Origin: XN24 sp047921395
Lineage (GTDB): Bacteria > Pseudomonadota > Gammaproteobacteria > Steroidobacterales > XN24
Reading direction: 5' to 3'
DNA: 38,014 nucleotides
Assembly (NCBI GenBank): GCA_047921395.1
Contig: JBLRWH010000018.1
Span: 1 to 38,014, forward strand
The translations under genes were made by a program, and so were the position numbers. The notes below the pieces were generated by a model. The model worked only from the letters and a program-made list of their open reading frames with translations. It was not told where the DNA came from and made no database searches. Positions 23,949 to 32,484 of the stretch are shown piece by piece. How positions within the stretch are numbered: the stretch's first letter is position 1; every line of letters begins with the position of its first letter.

Positions 23949-25986
23949 CGGATCTCCGCAGGATACGCAGTGCCCAGGCATTGAGCGGCAGCACGATGAT
24001 CGCCAGCAGCAGCCCCAGCACGAAAGGCAGCTGCGTGCGGATGTTGTCGAGCGCATGGGTCCCCGACATGAGGGCCACCATCTGCGCCGTCAGGGTCGTG
24101 GTCGCACCGAGCGGGTCGAGACTCCACGCGGCCACGAGCCCGGCCGCCATCAGCACGATCACGGTCTCCCCCAGTGCCCGCGAGACCGCCAGCAGCACCG
24201 CCGCACCGAGCCCGGGCGATGCCACCGGCAGCACGATGTCGCGCAGCGTCTCCCAGCGCGTCGCGCCGAGCCCGAGCGCGGCCTCCGCCGCGGCCGACGG
24301 GACCGCGTCGAGCGCCTCGCCAAGCCGTACCGCGAGCACGGGCAGCAGCATGATGCCGACGACCAGGCCCGCCGCGAGCGTGCTCTGCGCAGAGGCGTGC
24401 AGGCCGAGCGCGGCGGCTCCGGCGGCCATTGCGGGCCCCACCGTGAGCGCGGCGAACAGGCCGTAGACGACCGCGGGCACCAGCGCAGCGAGCCGGATGC
24501 CGACGCGCCAGGTACGGCGGTACCGGGTTCCCGCCCACGCGAAACCGTGCAGCGCGGCGGCCAGCGCCAGCGGCAGCGCCAGCGCGAGCGCAATCAATGC
24601 CACCATGACGCTGCCGAGGACGACCGGAAGCACGCCGAAGGCGCCCTCCCCGATCGCCTGCGAGGCGCGGATGGCGCTTTCCGGGCTCCAGTGCGTGCCA
24701 CCGAGAAACGCCAGCGGCGACACCTGCAGGAAAAATTTGCTAGCCGGCACGAGCAGCGCCGCCAGCATCAGCGCGAGCACCGCGGCCGCGACCAGCGCGC
24801 CGGTGCGCAGCGTGAACCTGACGGCGCGCTCCAGGCCCGCGTGCACGGGCGCCGCGCGGCGCACCAGGGCCAGGCCGGCCGCGAGCGCCAGCAGCACGAC
24901 CAACAGCGCGCTGCCCACGAACTGCGCCAGGCGCTTGCCGTCCACGGCTGCGGTGCCAGGCGAAATCCCGGCCGTCGTCGGCGCGGCGGCCGGTCCCGCG
25001 GACGCCGGCACAAGCCCGAGACGCGCCAGGAACCCGCCCGGCGCGAGCGCCCGCGGGTCGGAGAAGCCGGCTGCAAGGACGTCGAGCCCCGGGACGAAGG
25101 CCCGATGCGCTGGCTTGAGATACAGGTACAGCGGCCGCGCGAGCGGGTAACGCCCGGCGCCGATGCTGGCCACCGTGGGACAGCTCCCGTCCAGGCAGAC
25201 GGCCGCCACGCGACCGGGATTCCGCACCAGCGCGCCGTAGCCCACCAGCCCGAGCGCCTGCGCGTCCGCCTGCAGGCGCGCGACGAGCCCGTCGTCGTTC
25301 TCCCCCGCGTCCACCCAGGCGCCGTCGCGGCGCAGCTGGCCGCAGCCGCCGCGCTCGATCTCCGGCCGCGGGTGCGCCGCCAGCGCCGCCTCGCAGCCCG
25401 GCTGCATGACGAGGCGCGCGACAATGTCGCGCGTGCCGGAGGTCGCCGGCGGGCCGAGCACCCGAATCGCCCGGTCCGGCAGCCCGGCGCGGATCTCGCT
25501 CCAGTTGCGGTAGGGATTGGGCACCCAGGGTGCGCCGCCCGCCGGATCGGGCACGCGCTGCGCCAGCGCCAGCCAGAGTTCGCCGAGCCCAAGCTCGCGC
25601 AGGACGTCGTCCGGACGGGTCGCGAGCACGATGCCGTCGTGGCCCACCTCGATGGTCTCCAGCGGCGCGACCCCCGCGACGCGGCAGGCGCTCGCCTCCT
25701 CGGGCGTCATCGCCCGCGAGGCCAGCACGATGTCGGGCGTGTCCGGCCCCAGCCCCTCGCAGAACCACGCAATGCCGGCGCCGCTGCCGATCGGCAGCAC
25801 CAGCGGGCCCGGCCGGGACTGGCGCTCGGCGACGGCAACCGCGAACGGAAACATGGTCGAGGACCCCGCGATCACCGCGTGACTGCGCGGCGCGGCCACG
25901 GCCGGCGCAGCCGCCAGCAGCGCGACGCCAGCCGCCAGCATCCAGGCCAGCAAGCGGCTCGCGTTAACCGAAGCGCCCCGTGACAT
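23923..25986 (-). CDS. PstS-PstC-like fusion: phosphate-type binding domain joined to permease
   Basis: One 687-residue frame encodes a signal peptide (about 1-32, ending AVAA), a PstS-like binding domain (about 36-330) and a PstC-like permease (about 355-680). In the binding domain AGSSTMFPF (40-48), GSGAGI, ASRAMTPEE and PPATSGTRD (179-187) match phosphate-contact motifs of PstS. A Pro/Ala/Thr-rich linker (329-348) joins it to a membrane part with the coupling motif EAALGLGATRWETLRDIVLP (568-587) and SRALGETVIV. The binding domain would be tethered in the periplasm by its own permease. ATG 25986 overlaps the pstB stop by 23 bp. Fusion of separate genes by assembly error is unlikely, as frame and linker are continuous. 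Confidence 0.87.
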   Translation of the reverse strand: MSRGASVNASRLLAWMLAAGVALLAAAPAVAAPRSHAVIAGSSTMFPFAVAVAERQSRPGPLVLPIGSGAGIAWFCEGLGPDTPDIVLASRAMTPEEASACRVAGVAPLETIEVGHDGIVLATRPDDVLRELGLGELWLALAQRVPDPAGGAPWVPNPYRNWSEIRAGLPDRAIRVLGPPATSGTRDIVARLVMQPGCEAALAAHPRPEIERGGCGQLRRDGAWVDAGENDDGLVARLQADAQALGLVGYGALVRNPGRVAAVCLDGSCPTVASIGAGRYPLARPLYLYLKPAHRAFVPGLDVLAAGFSDPRALAPGGFLARLGLVPASAGPAAAPTTAGISPGTAAVDGKRLAQFVGSALLVVLLALAAGLALVRRAAPVHAGLERAVRFTLRTGALVAAAVLALMLAALLVPASKFFLQVSPLAFLGGTHWSPESAIRASQAIGEGAFGVLPVVLGSVMVALIALALALPLALAAALHGFAWAGTRYRRTWRVGIRLAALVPAVVYGLFAALTVGPAMAAGAAALGLHASAQSTLAAGLVVGIMLLPVLAVRLGEALDAVPSAAAEAALGLGATRWETLRDIVLPVASPGLGAAVLLAVSRALGETVIVLMAAGLVAAWSLDPLGATTTLTAQMVALMSGTHALDNIRTQLPFVLGLLLAIIVLPLNAWALRILRRSDVTPAPIF

Positions 25987-26803
25987 AGTCGCTCGTCCGC
26001 TTTGCCTGCGGATTAGTGAACACGGTATCCGTGTTGCCGTACTCGATCAGGCGGCCCAGGTACATGAAGGCGGTGTTGTCCGAGACGCGCGCGGCCTGCT
26101 GCATGTTGTGGGTCACGATCACGATCGTGTAGTGGCCCTTGAGCTCGTCGATCAGCTCCTCAATCTTCGCGGTCGCGATCGGGTCGAGCGCCGAGCACGG
26201 CTCGTCCATGAGCAGGATTTCCGGATCCGAGGCAATGGCGCGCGCGATGCACAGGCGCTGCTGCTGGCCGCCGGAGAGCCCGAGCGCGGACTCCTGCAGC
26301 CGGTCCTTGGCCTCGTTCCACAGCGCGGCGCCGCGCAGCGCCCGCTCGCAGGTCTCATCGAGGATCTTGCGGTTGCTGACGCCGTCGACGCGCAGCGGGT
26401 AGACCACGTTCTCGTAGATCGACATGGCGAAGGGGTTCGGCTTCTGGAACACCATGCCCATGCGCTTCCGCAGCGCGATCACGTCGATTGCGGGGCGGCA
26501 GATGTTCTCGTCGTTGACAATGATCTCGCCCGAGATCTTCAGGTCGTCGACCAGGTCGTTCATCCGGTTCAGGCAGCGCAGCAGCGTCGACTTGCCGCAG
26601 CCCGAGGGCCCGATCAGCGCCGTCACCAGGCCCTTCTGGATTTCCATGTTGATGTCGTGCAGCGCCTGGGCCTCGCCGTACCAGAGGTTGAAGCTGCGCA
26701 CGTCGAGCGCCGCGCCCTCTTTCGAGGCGGTGACGTGATAACGCGTCGGCTCGATCATGCCGGTGGACGGGTCAAGGGACTTTTTTTCTGCAACCGCATT
26801 CAT
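25964..26803 (-). CDS. pstB: Phosphate ABC transporter ATP-binding protein PstB (canonical)
   Basis: The 279-residue protein has all ABC motifs: Walker A GPSGCGKST (65-73), Q-loop Gln120 (GMVFQKPNPF), signature LSGGQ (176-180), Walker B ILLMDE (196-201), and H-loop His232 (VTHNM). The PstB-specific strings NRMNDL, EPCSALDP and SDYVTGRFG are present. It powers phosphate uptake through PstC and PstA. ATG 26803 has GGAG 9 nt upstream. It is 23 bp downstream of pstA and overlaps the next gene, the PstS-PstC-like fusion. Confidence 0.97.
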   Translation of the reverse strand: MNAVAEKKSLDPSTGMIEPTRYHVTASKEGAALDVRSFNLWYGEAQALHDINMEIQKGLVTALIGPSGCGKSTLLRCLNRMNDLVDDLKISGEIIVNDENICRPAIDVIALRKRMGMVFQKPNPFAMSIYENVVYPLRVDGVSNRKILDETCERALRGAALWNEAKDRLQESALGLSGGQQQRLCIARAIASDPEILLMDEPCSALDPIATAKIEELIDELKGHYTIVIVTHNMQQAARVSDNTAFMYLGRLIEYGNTDTVFTNPQAKRTSDYVTGRFG

Positions 26804-26826
26804 GAGCAGGGCTCCGGGGGTCGTGA

Positions 26827-28572
26827 TCAGAACTGGCCGACGGCGAACTTGCGCTTCAGCCTGTTGCGGATGTAGATCGCCGTGGAATTCATCGCGACGA
26901 TCAGGAACAGTAGCAGCATGGTGGTGACGAACACCATCGGCTTGCCGGCCTCGGAATTGCGCGACTGGAAGCCGACGTCGAAGATGTGGAAACCGAGGTG
27001 CATAAAGCTGCGCTCGAGGTGCAGGAAGGGGTAGAAGGTGTCCACCGGCAGCATCGGCGCCAGCTTGACCACGCCCACCAGCATCAGCGGCGCCACCTCG
27101 CCGGCGCCGCGTGCCATGGCGAGGATCAGCCCGGTCATGATGCCCGGCATCGCGCGCGGCAGCACGACGCGCCGGATGGTCTGCCACTTCGAAGCGCCGC
27201 AGGCCAGCGAGCCCTCGCGCATCGAGCGCGGCACCGCGGCCAGCGCCTCCTCGGAGGCGACGATCACCACCGGCACCGTCAGGAGCGCGAGCGTCAGCGC
27301 CGCCCACAGGATCCCGCCGGTGCCGAAGGTCGGATTCGGCAGGCGCTCCGCGTAGAACAGCTGGTCGACCGTGGTGCCGAGCGTGTAGGCGAAGAAACCG
27401 AGCCCGAACACGCCGAACACGATCGAGGGCACGCCCGCAAGGTTGTTCACGGAGACGCGCACGATGGACACGATCCTGCCCTGCTTGGCGTACTCGCGCA
27501 GGTATAGCGCGGTGATGACGCCGAAGGGCGCGACGATCACGACCATGATGAGCGTCATCGCCACGGTGCCGAAAATCGCCGGCAGCACGCCGCCCTCGGT
27601 ATTGGCCTCGCGCGGCTCGGAGGTCAGGAACTCCAGCCAGCGGGAGAAATAGATCCCGATCTTCTGCGAGAAGCTGAGGTCGTTGGCGGGATACAGGCGC
27701 ACGACCTCCGACAGCAGCTGCTCTTTGGTGCGCCCGCCGACCTCCTGGAGCGTGATCACGTCGAGCCGGTCCCGCTGGCGAATCTCGCTGATGCGCGCCT
27801 GGTGCACCGCGAACTCCTGCTCCAGCTGCGCGATACGCGTGGCCACCCTGGCTTGCCGCTCGCGGTATTGCGGCGCATCCGCGCCATGGCGCAGCTCCAC
27901 GCGTCGCAGCGCGAGACGCTCGCGCTCCATGTGATAGTTGACCGCGCCAATGTCCTTCTGCTCGATGTGCCGGATCTCGTGAAAGCGCTCACGCGCAGAC
28001 TGCTGCGCCCGCTGCAGTTCGCGATAGCCGAACTTCGACATGTCCTGCGGTTCGCCGCCGAGCTTGAGGCCGGTGATGCGCCCGACGAACGGGCCCCACT
28101 CCTGCCGCTCGAGCAGGAAAAAGTCGGCCGGGCGCTCCACCGAGGCGACCTCGTACTCCGAGACCCAACGGAAGTCGTCGCCGTACAGGTCGAAGTTGGC
28201 CGAACGGTACAGCACGCGACGCGCAAAACCGTCGTTGGCGTCGATCATGGCGAGCGCTTCGGCCGGCAGGCCCGCACGAATGTTTTCGCCCACCCGGTAG
28301 AAGCTGGTGCGGGACGGCTCGCCGGCCACCACCGAGCCGCCCGCGAGCGTCACCACCTCGATCGGCTTGGGCCAGAAGGTCGACGCGCCGTTCCAGAAGA
28401 TCATGGCCAGGAAGCCGGCCACCAGGATGATGCCGAGCGCCAGCGCCCCGCCCAGGCCCCACAGCCAGGGCTCGCCGATCGCGGACAAGTCCGCGGAATA
28501 CTTGCGCACGCCGTAGCGCTTTGCGGCGGCCTGGGCCGGCGCCTGCCCGGTGGATTCCGTCGTGGTCGCCAT
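26827..28572 (-). CDS. pstA: Phosphate ABC transporter permease PstA (large form with coiled-coil insert)
   Basis: The 581-residue protein is about twice the length of E. coli PstA. A first membrane helix (about 36-60) is followed by a long periplasmic insert (about 65-310), whose second half is charged and heptad-like (RERFHEIRHIEQKD, RERQARVATRIAQLEQEF), suggesting a coiled coil. The C-terminal permease holds the coupling motif SMREGSLACGASKWQTIRRVVLP and ARGAGEVAPLMLVG. Large PstA forms are common in marine and pseudomonad-type gammaproteobacteria. The gene lies between pstC (18 bp) and pstB (23 bp) in one operon. Confidence 0.95.
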   Translation of the reverse strand: MATTTESTGQAPAQAAAKRYGVRKYSADLSAIGEPWLWGLGGALALGIILVAGFLAMIFWNGASTFWPKPIEVVTLAGGSVVAGEPSRTSFYRVGENIRAGLPAEALAMIDANDGFARRVLYRSANFDLYGDDFRWVSEYEVASVERPADFFLLERQEWGPFVGRITGLKLGGEPQDMSKFGYRELQRAQQSARERFHEIRHIEQKDIGAVNYHMERERLALRRVELRHGADAPQYRERQARVATRIAQLEQEFAVHQARISEIRQRDRLDVITLQEVGGRTKEQLLSEVVRLYPANDLSFSQKIGIYFSRWLEFLTSEPREANTEGGVLPAIFGTVAMTLIMVVIVAPFGVITALYLREYAKQGRIVSIVRVSVNNLAGVPSIVFGVFGLGFFAYTLGTTVDQLFYAERLPNPTFGTGGILWAALTLALLTVPVVIVASEEALAAVPRSMREGSLACGASKWQTIRRVVLPRAMPGIMTGLILAMARGAGEVAPLMLVGVVKLAPMLPVDTFYPFLHLERSFMHLGFHIFDVGFQSRNSEAGKPMVFVTTMLLLFLIVAMNSTAIYIRNRLKRKFAVGQF

Positions 28573-28590
28573 GCGGTCAGTCCTCCCCGC

Positions 28591-31209
28591 TCAAAGCTGG
28601 AACGCGCGCTTGCGGAAACGCTGGCGCACCAGCTCGGCAAGCGTGTTGATGACGAAGGTCATGACGAACAGCGTCAGGGCCGCGAGAAACAGCGTGCGGT
28701 ACAGCGTGCCGTCCTTGACGGCCTCGGGCAGCTCGACGGCGATGTTGGCGGAAAGCGTGCGCAGGCCCGAGAAGATGTTCCAGTCGAGAATGGGCGTATT
28801 GCCGGCCGCCATGACCACGATCATGGTCTCGCCCACGGCCCGGCCCATGCCGATCATCACCGCGGAGAACACCCCCGACGCCGCCACCGGCAGGATGACC
28901 CACATCGCCGTCTGCCAGGGCGTCGCGCCGGACGCCAGCGAGGCCGCGCGCAGGTGCGCGGGAACGGAGTTCAGGGCGTCCTCGGCGAGGGTGTAGATGT
29001 TCGGAATCACCGCGAAGCCCATCACGAAGCCGACCACCAGCGCATTGCGCTGCGAGTAGGTATCGATGAAGCCGCCGCGCGGATCGTAACCGAGGAGCGT
29101 CAGCAGGCCCGCCACGCTCCACGACAGCGCGCCGGCCGCCACGAGGAACAGCACCCAGCGCCCGAAGTCCAGCCGCCCGGCCTGCTCGCGGCGGCACGCC
29201 CTGAGCTTCATGCGCCACTGGTGGCCGAACAGGCGGCCGAAGCCCCAGGTCACGAGCATGAAGGACAACGGGAAGCCGATGAGGAACAGGAACGGCATCC
29301 CCGTGCCCATGTCGCCGTTCACCCAGGCCTTGAAATCGCCGTAGAACAGCGCGCGCTCGAAAGCCGGGCCCAGGCGGTAGGCGACGAAGCCGAACAGAAA
29401 GATCGACACGGTCATGGCAATGAACTTCGGGATCCCGCCGAGCCGCAGCGCCAGGGTCGGGGGCAGCATCTGCCAGGCGTAGGCGCCCAGCATCAGGCCC
29501 ATCGGGATGGACACGAAAGTGAGCAGCACCGCCGCGATCCACTCTTCGACGATCGGCGCGAGCACCAGGGCCGCCACGAAGCCGAGCACGACGGTCGGCA
29601 GCGACTCCATCATCTCCATCACCGGCTTGACGGTCGCGCGCACCTTCCTATGCAGGAACTCGGAGGTGTAGATCGCGCCCAGCAGCGCGATCGGCACCGC
29701 GAACAGCAAGGCATAGACGGTCGCCTTGATCGTGCCGAAGATCAGCGGCACGAGTGAATACTTCGGCTCGAACACGTCGGTGCCGGATGAGGACTGCCAG
29801 GTGAAAGTCGGCTCGGGATAACCCTCGTACCAGAGCTTGCCGAACAGGCTCCTGAGCGTGGTCTCGGCATGCGGGAAGTAGAAGTTCCAGGCATCCACCG
29901 CGCCGGCGCTGTCCACCATCAGCAGGCCGTCCATGCGCGGCAGCAACATGATCGCCGCGTGGAGGTCCGGATCGCTCTGCCGCTGGAACCTGAACAGCGT
30001 CCGGTCGGCCGTCGAGTTGCGCACCCACGCGCTGCCGTCGGCGCCGAGCGTGACCAGCGACTTCTTGCGTTGCGCGACCGAGATCCCGGTGATCGGCGTG
30101 CCCTGGTTCTCGTGGCTGCGCGCCCGCACCATGCGGTAGCCGTCGGTCGTGTCCGCGTCCGGCTGCTCCAGCCTGAAGAACACGTCCACGGCGCCGTTGG
30201 AGCCGCCCACCACCATGGCGTGTTCCGCGTTCAGGAAATCCATCGAGGTGATCGCGACCTTGCCGTCGAAGGCGCGCGTCGTCTCCGCGAGCACCGGCGC
30301 GCTGAAGTTGCGCACGTCGTAGCGATACAGCGTGCCGTCGTCCGTCGCGATGATGACCCGGTCGGCGGCGCTGGCCATCAGCACGCGCGTCACCACGGTT
30401 CCCGCCGGCAGGGTCGGCAGCGTGCTCGAGGTCAGGCGCACGGTCTCCGCACCCGTCATCAGGTTGCGCTGCACGACCGCACGTGAGACGCGCGCCACGC
30501 CGGCGGCGTCGACCGTTACGAACGACCGTGTCGGCCGTTCCACGGTGCCGCCGATGCGATAGTCGAGCGCGACGATGCCAGCATCGGAAATCTTCTGTGG
30601 GGGCGCCACCTCCCAGCGGGGGTAGAGGGCGCGGTAATCGCCGGTGGCCAGCTCCCGGTAGACGGTCGCGCCGGCCAGGCTGTCGGAACCGCCCAGCGGA
30701 TGTCGTTGCGGCGGCAGGCTGTCGGGCCGGACGATATTCACCTCGAAGCCGAACTCGCCGAAGCGCACGGTGCCGTCGGCGAAACCGAATGCGACCTCGT
30801 TGCGCGTCACGATCCCCGCGACGGCCGTGGCGCGATCGGGGAAGTCGAGCTGGGCGGAGGACACGAAGGTCCCGGTCGGGATGTGGAATGCGCTCACGGC
30901 GCCGTCCGCGGACACGCGGATGCCGAGGGTCGTGTACTCGTCGGCGTTGAGCCAGGCGACTTGCTTCGAGGTTGAGAGCGTGTAGACGTTGTGCTCCCGG
31001 AGCTCGCCGCGTCCCGCCAGCGGGAGGGTCACGGAGATCAGGAACAGCATGATGGTCACGACGGCGACGATGACCAGCAGCCCGCCGATCGTGATCGTCC
31101 AGTTGGCGACCTTGTCGCCGAGCAGCACCGATTTCCGGGTGCTCTTGTCGCGGCGGTGCGCGGCAAACGCGTGCGCGTCGCCGCTGTTCTCCACTGACAC
31201 CTTGTTCAT
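28591..31209 (-). CDS. pstC: Phosphate ABC transporter permease PstC (large form with beta-propeller-like insert)
   Basis: The 872-residue protein has one membrane helix (about 37-62), a periplasmic insert of about 410 residues, and then the permease domain (about 480-872). The insert has repeated short units such as LGIRVSADGAVSAFH, GTPITGISVAQRKKSLVTLG and ADGSAWVRN that look like WD40/beta-propeller blades. The permease has the coupling motif LRAASLASGATPWQTAMWVILP and GRAVGETMIVVMAAG. It forms the phosphate channel with PstA. ATG 31209 follows an AGGA site at some distance. pstS lies 108 bp upstream with a strong hairpin between. Confidence 0.95.
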   Translation of the reverse strand: MNKVSVENSGDAHAFAAHRRDKSTRKSVLLGDKVANWTITIGGLLVIVAVVTIMLFLISVTLPLAGRGELREHNVYTLSTSKQVAWLNADEYTTLGIRVSADGAVSAFHIPTGTFVSSAQLDFPDRATAVAGIVTRNEVAFGFADGTVRFGEFGFEVNIVRPDSLPPQRHPLGGSDSLAGATVYRELATGDYRALYPRWEVAPPQKISDAGIVALDYRIGGTVERPTRSFVTVDAAGVARVSRAVVQRNLMTGAETVRLTSSTLPTLPAGTVVTRVLMASAADRVIIATDDGTLYRYDVRNFSAPVLAETTRAFDGKVAITSMDFLNAEHAMVVGGSNGAVDVFFRLEQPDADTTDGYRMVRARSHENQGTPITGISVAQRKKSLVTLGADGSAWVRNSTADRTLFRFQRQSDPDLHAAIMLLPRMDGLLMVDSAGAVDAWNFYFPHAETTLRSLFGKLWYEGYPEPTFTWQSSSGTDVFEPKYSLVPLIFGTIKATVYALLFAVPIALLGAIYTSEFLHRKVRATVKPVMEMMESLPTVVLGFVAALVLAPIVEEWIAAVLLTFVSIPMGLMLGAYAWQMLPPTLALRLGGIPKFIAMTVSIFLFGFVAYRLGPAFERALFYGDFKAWVNGDMGTGMPFLFLIGFPLSFMLVTWGFGRLFGHQWRMKLRACRREQAGRLDFGRWVLFLVAAGALSWSVAGLLTLLGYDPRGGFIDTYSQRNALVVGFVMGFAVIPNIYTLAEDALNSVPAHLRAASLASGATPWQTAMWVILPVAASGVFSAVMIGMGRAVGETMIVVMAAGNTPILDWNIFSGLRTLSANIAVELPEAVKDGTLYRTLFLAALTLFVMTFVINTLAELVRQRFRKRAFQL

Positions 31210-31266
31210 CCTGGGAGGCTTCCTGAGATGCGGCCCGGTGAAAAAGCCGGGCGCCCTTAAATGGTA

Positions 31267-31295
31267 CAGCGGTGCGGGACCAGCCCGCACCGCTG
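31267..31295. promoter_or_regulatory. Strong hairpin in the pstS-pstC spacer
   Basis: CAGCGGTGCGGG and CCCGCACCGCTG form a perfect 12-bp stem with a 5-nt loop (31279-31283). No T run follows on either strand, so it is not a classic terminator. A smaller GCCCGG/CCGGGC stem lies at 31233-31252. Such a structure could protect the 3' end of a pstS message and lower pstC expression, an inference from position. Confidence 0.6.
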
Positions 31296-31317
31296 CACGT
31301 TGGACCGCTGGAAGATT

Positions 31318-32289
31318 TTACTTCAAGCCAAAGGCCGCGAGGTCCTGGTCAGCCAGTGACTTCAGCACCGGGAAGTAGCCGTCGCGGACGACCGCCTCCT
31401 GGCCCTGCTTCGAGTACACGTAGCGGATGAACTCGCCGCGCACCGGGTCGAGCGGCTCATTCGGGTTCTTGTTCACGTAGACGTACAGGAAGCGCGCGAT
31501 CGGGTAGTCGCCCGACACCGCGTTCTCTGCCGTCGCGTCGTAGCACCCGCCGTCGGCATCCGTCTTCAGGGGCACCGAGCGCACGTCGGCGGTCTTGTAG
31601 CCCACGCCCGAGTAGCCGATGCCGCCGATGTCGGAGGCCACGCCCTGGACCACCGTCGAGGAACCCGGCTGCTCCTTCACTTCATCCTTGTAGTCGCCGT
31701 TGAACAGCGCGACTTCCTTGAAGTAGCCGTAGGTGCCGGAGGCGGAGTTGCGGCCGTAGATCGAGATCGGGCGGCTCGCCCACTCGCCGGTCAGGCCGAC
31801 CTCGCCCCAGGTGGTGATGTTCTGCGAGTAGCCGCCGTTGCGGGTCTTCGAGAAGATCGCGTCGACCTGCGCCAGCGACAGGCACTGGATCGGGTTGTCC
31901 TTGTGCACGTACACGGCCAGCGCATCCACCGCGCTGCGCACCGGCGTCGGCGGGTAGCCGTAGCGCTTCTCGAACTCCTGGATCTCGGCGGACTTCATGG
32001 GGCGGGACATGGGCGCGAACTGCGCGTTGCCGCCGATCAGCGCGGGCGGCGCCGTGCCCGAGCCCTTGCCCTCGATCTCGATCTGGACGTTCGGGTACAC
32101 CGAGCGGAAACCCTCGGCCCACAGAGCCATGAGATTGTTCAGCGTGTCCGAGCCGATCGACTTCAGGTTGCCGGAGACGCCGGAGGTTGCGGTATAGGTC
32201 GGCAGGGCCGGATCCACCTGCAGCGCCTGGCCGAAGGCCGAGGCGGACAGGACGAGCCCGGCACCGAGTGCGAGAAACTTGCGGGTCAT
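31318..32289 (-). CDS. pstS: Phosphate ABC transporter substrate-binding protein PstS
   Basis: The 323-residue protein has a signal peptide ending ASAFGQA (about 1-22) and a two-lobed phosphate-binding fold. Contact motifs are LKSIGSDTLNNLM, GKGSGTAPPALIGGNAQFAPMSRPM and IYGRNSASGTYGYF. It belongs to the PstS group with GSDT in place of GSST. It captures phosphate in the periplasm for PstC/PstA. ATG 32289 has AAGGAG 8 nt upstream. A Pho box lies about 90 bp upstream, so PhoB control at low phosphate is likely. It begins the long pst array. Confidence 0.96.
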   Translation of the reverse strand: MTRKFLALGAGLVLSASAFGQALQVDPALPTYTATSGVSGNLKSIGSDTLNNLMALWAEGFRSVYPNVQIEIEGKGSGTAPPALIGGNAQFAPMSRPMKSAEIQEFEKRYGYPPTPVRSAVDALAVYVHKDNPIQCLSLAQVDAIFSKTRNGGYSQNITTWGEVGLTGEWASRPISIYGRNSASGTYGYFKEVALFNGDYKDEVKEQPGSSTVVQGVASDIGGIGYSGVGYKTADVRSVPLKTDADGGCYDATAENAVSGDYPIARFLYVYVNKNPNEPLDPVRGEFIRYVYSKQGQEAVVRDGYFPVLKSLADQDLAAFGLK

Positions 32290-32378
32290 TCGTAGACTCC
32301 TTGAGGGTACGCTTGAAGAAATCATGTGTTCATCCAAAGTCCGGCCACGCCGGGAACGAGGCATACCCTAAGCCCCGC

Positions 32379-32398
32379 CTGTTACACGAATATGACAA
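32379..32398 (-). promoter_or_regulatory. Pho box (PhoB site) upstream of pstS
   Basis: On the minus strand TTGTCATATTC is followed by GTGTAACAG, two half-sites of the CTGTCAT type with an 11-nt period, as in PhoB boxes. It lies about 90 bp upstream of the pstS start, and in the divergent spacer with dapE. Confidence 0.7.
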
Positions 32399-32484
32399 TG
32401 CCGCCCGAGGTGTCACATTGCCGCCGGACACTCCATAATCGTGCCTCGCATCCCACGACCATTTGAATAATCGAGATTGAGTCA

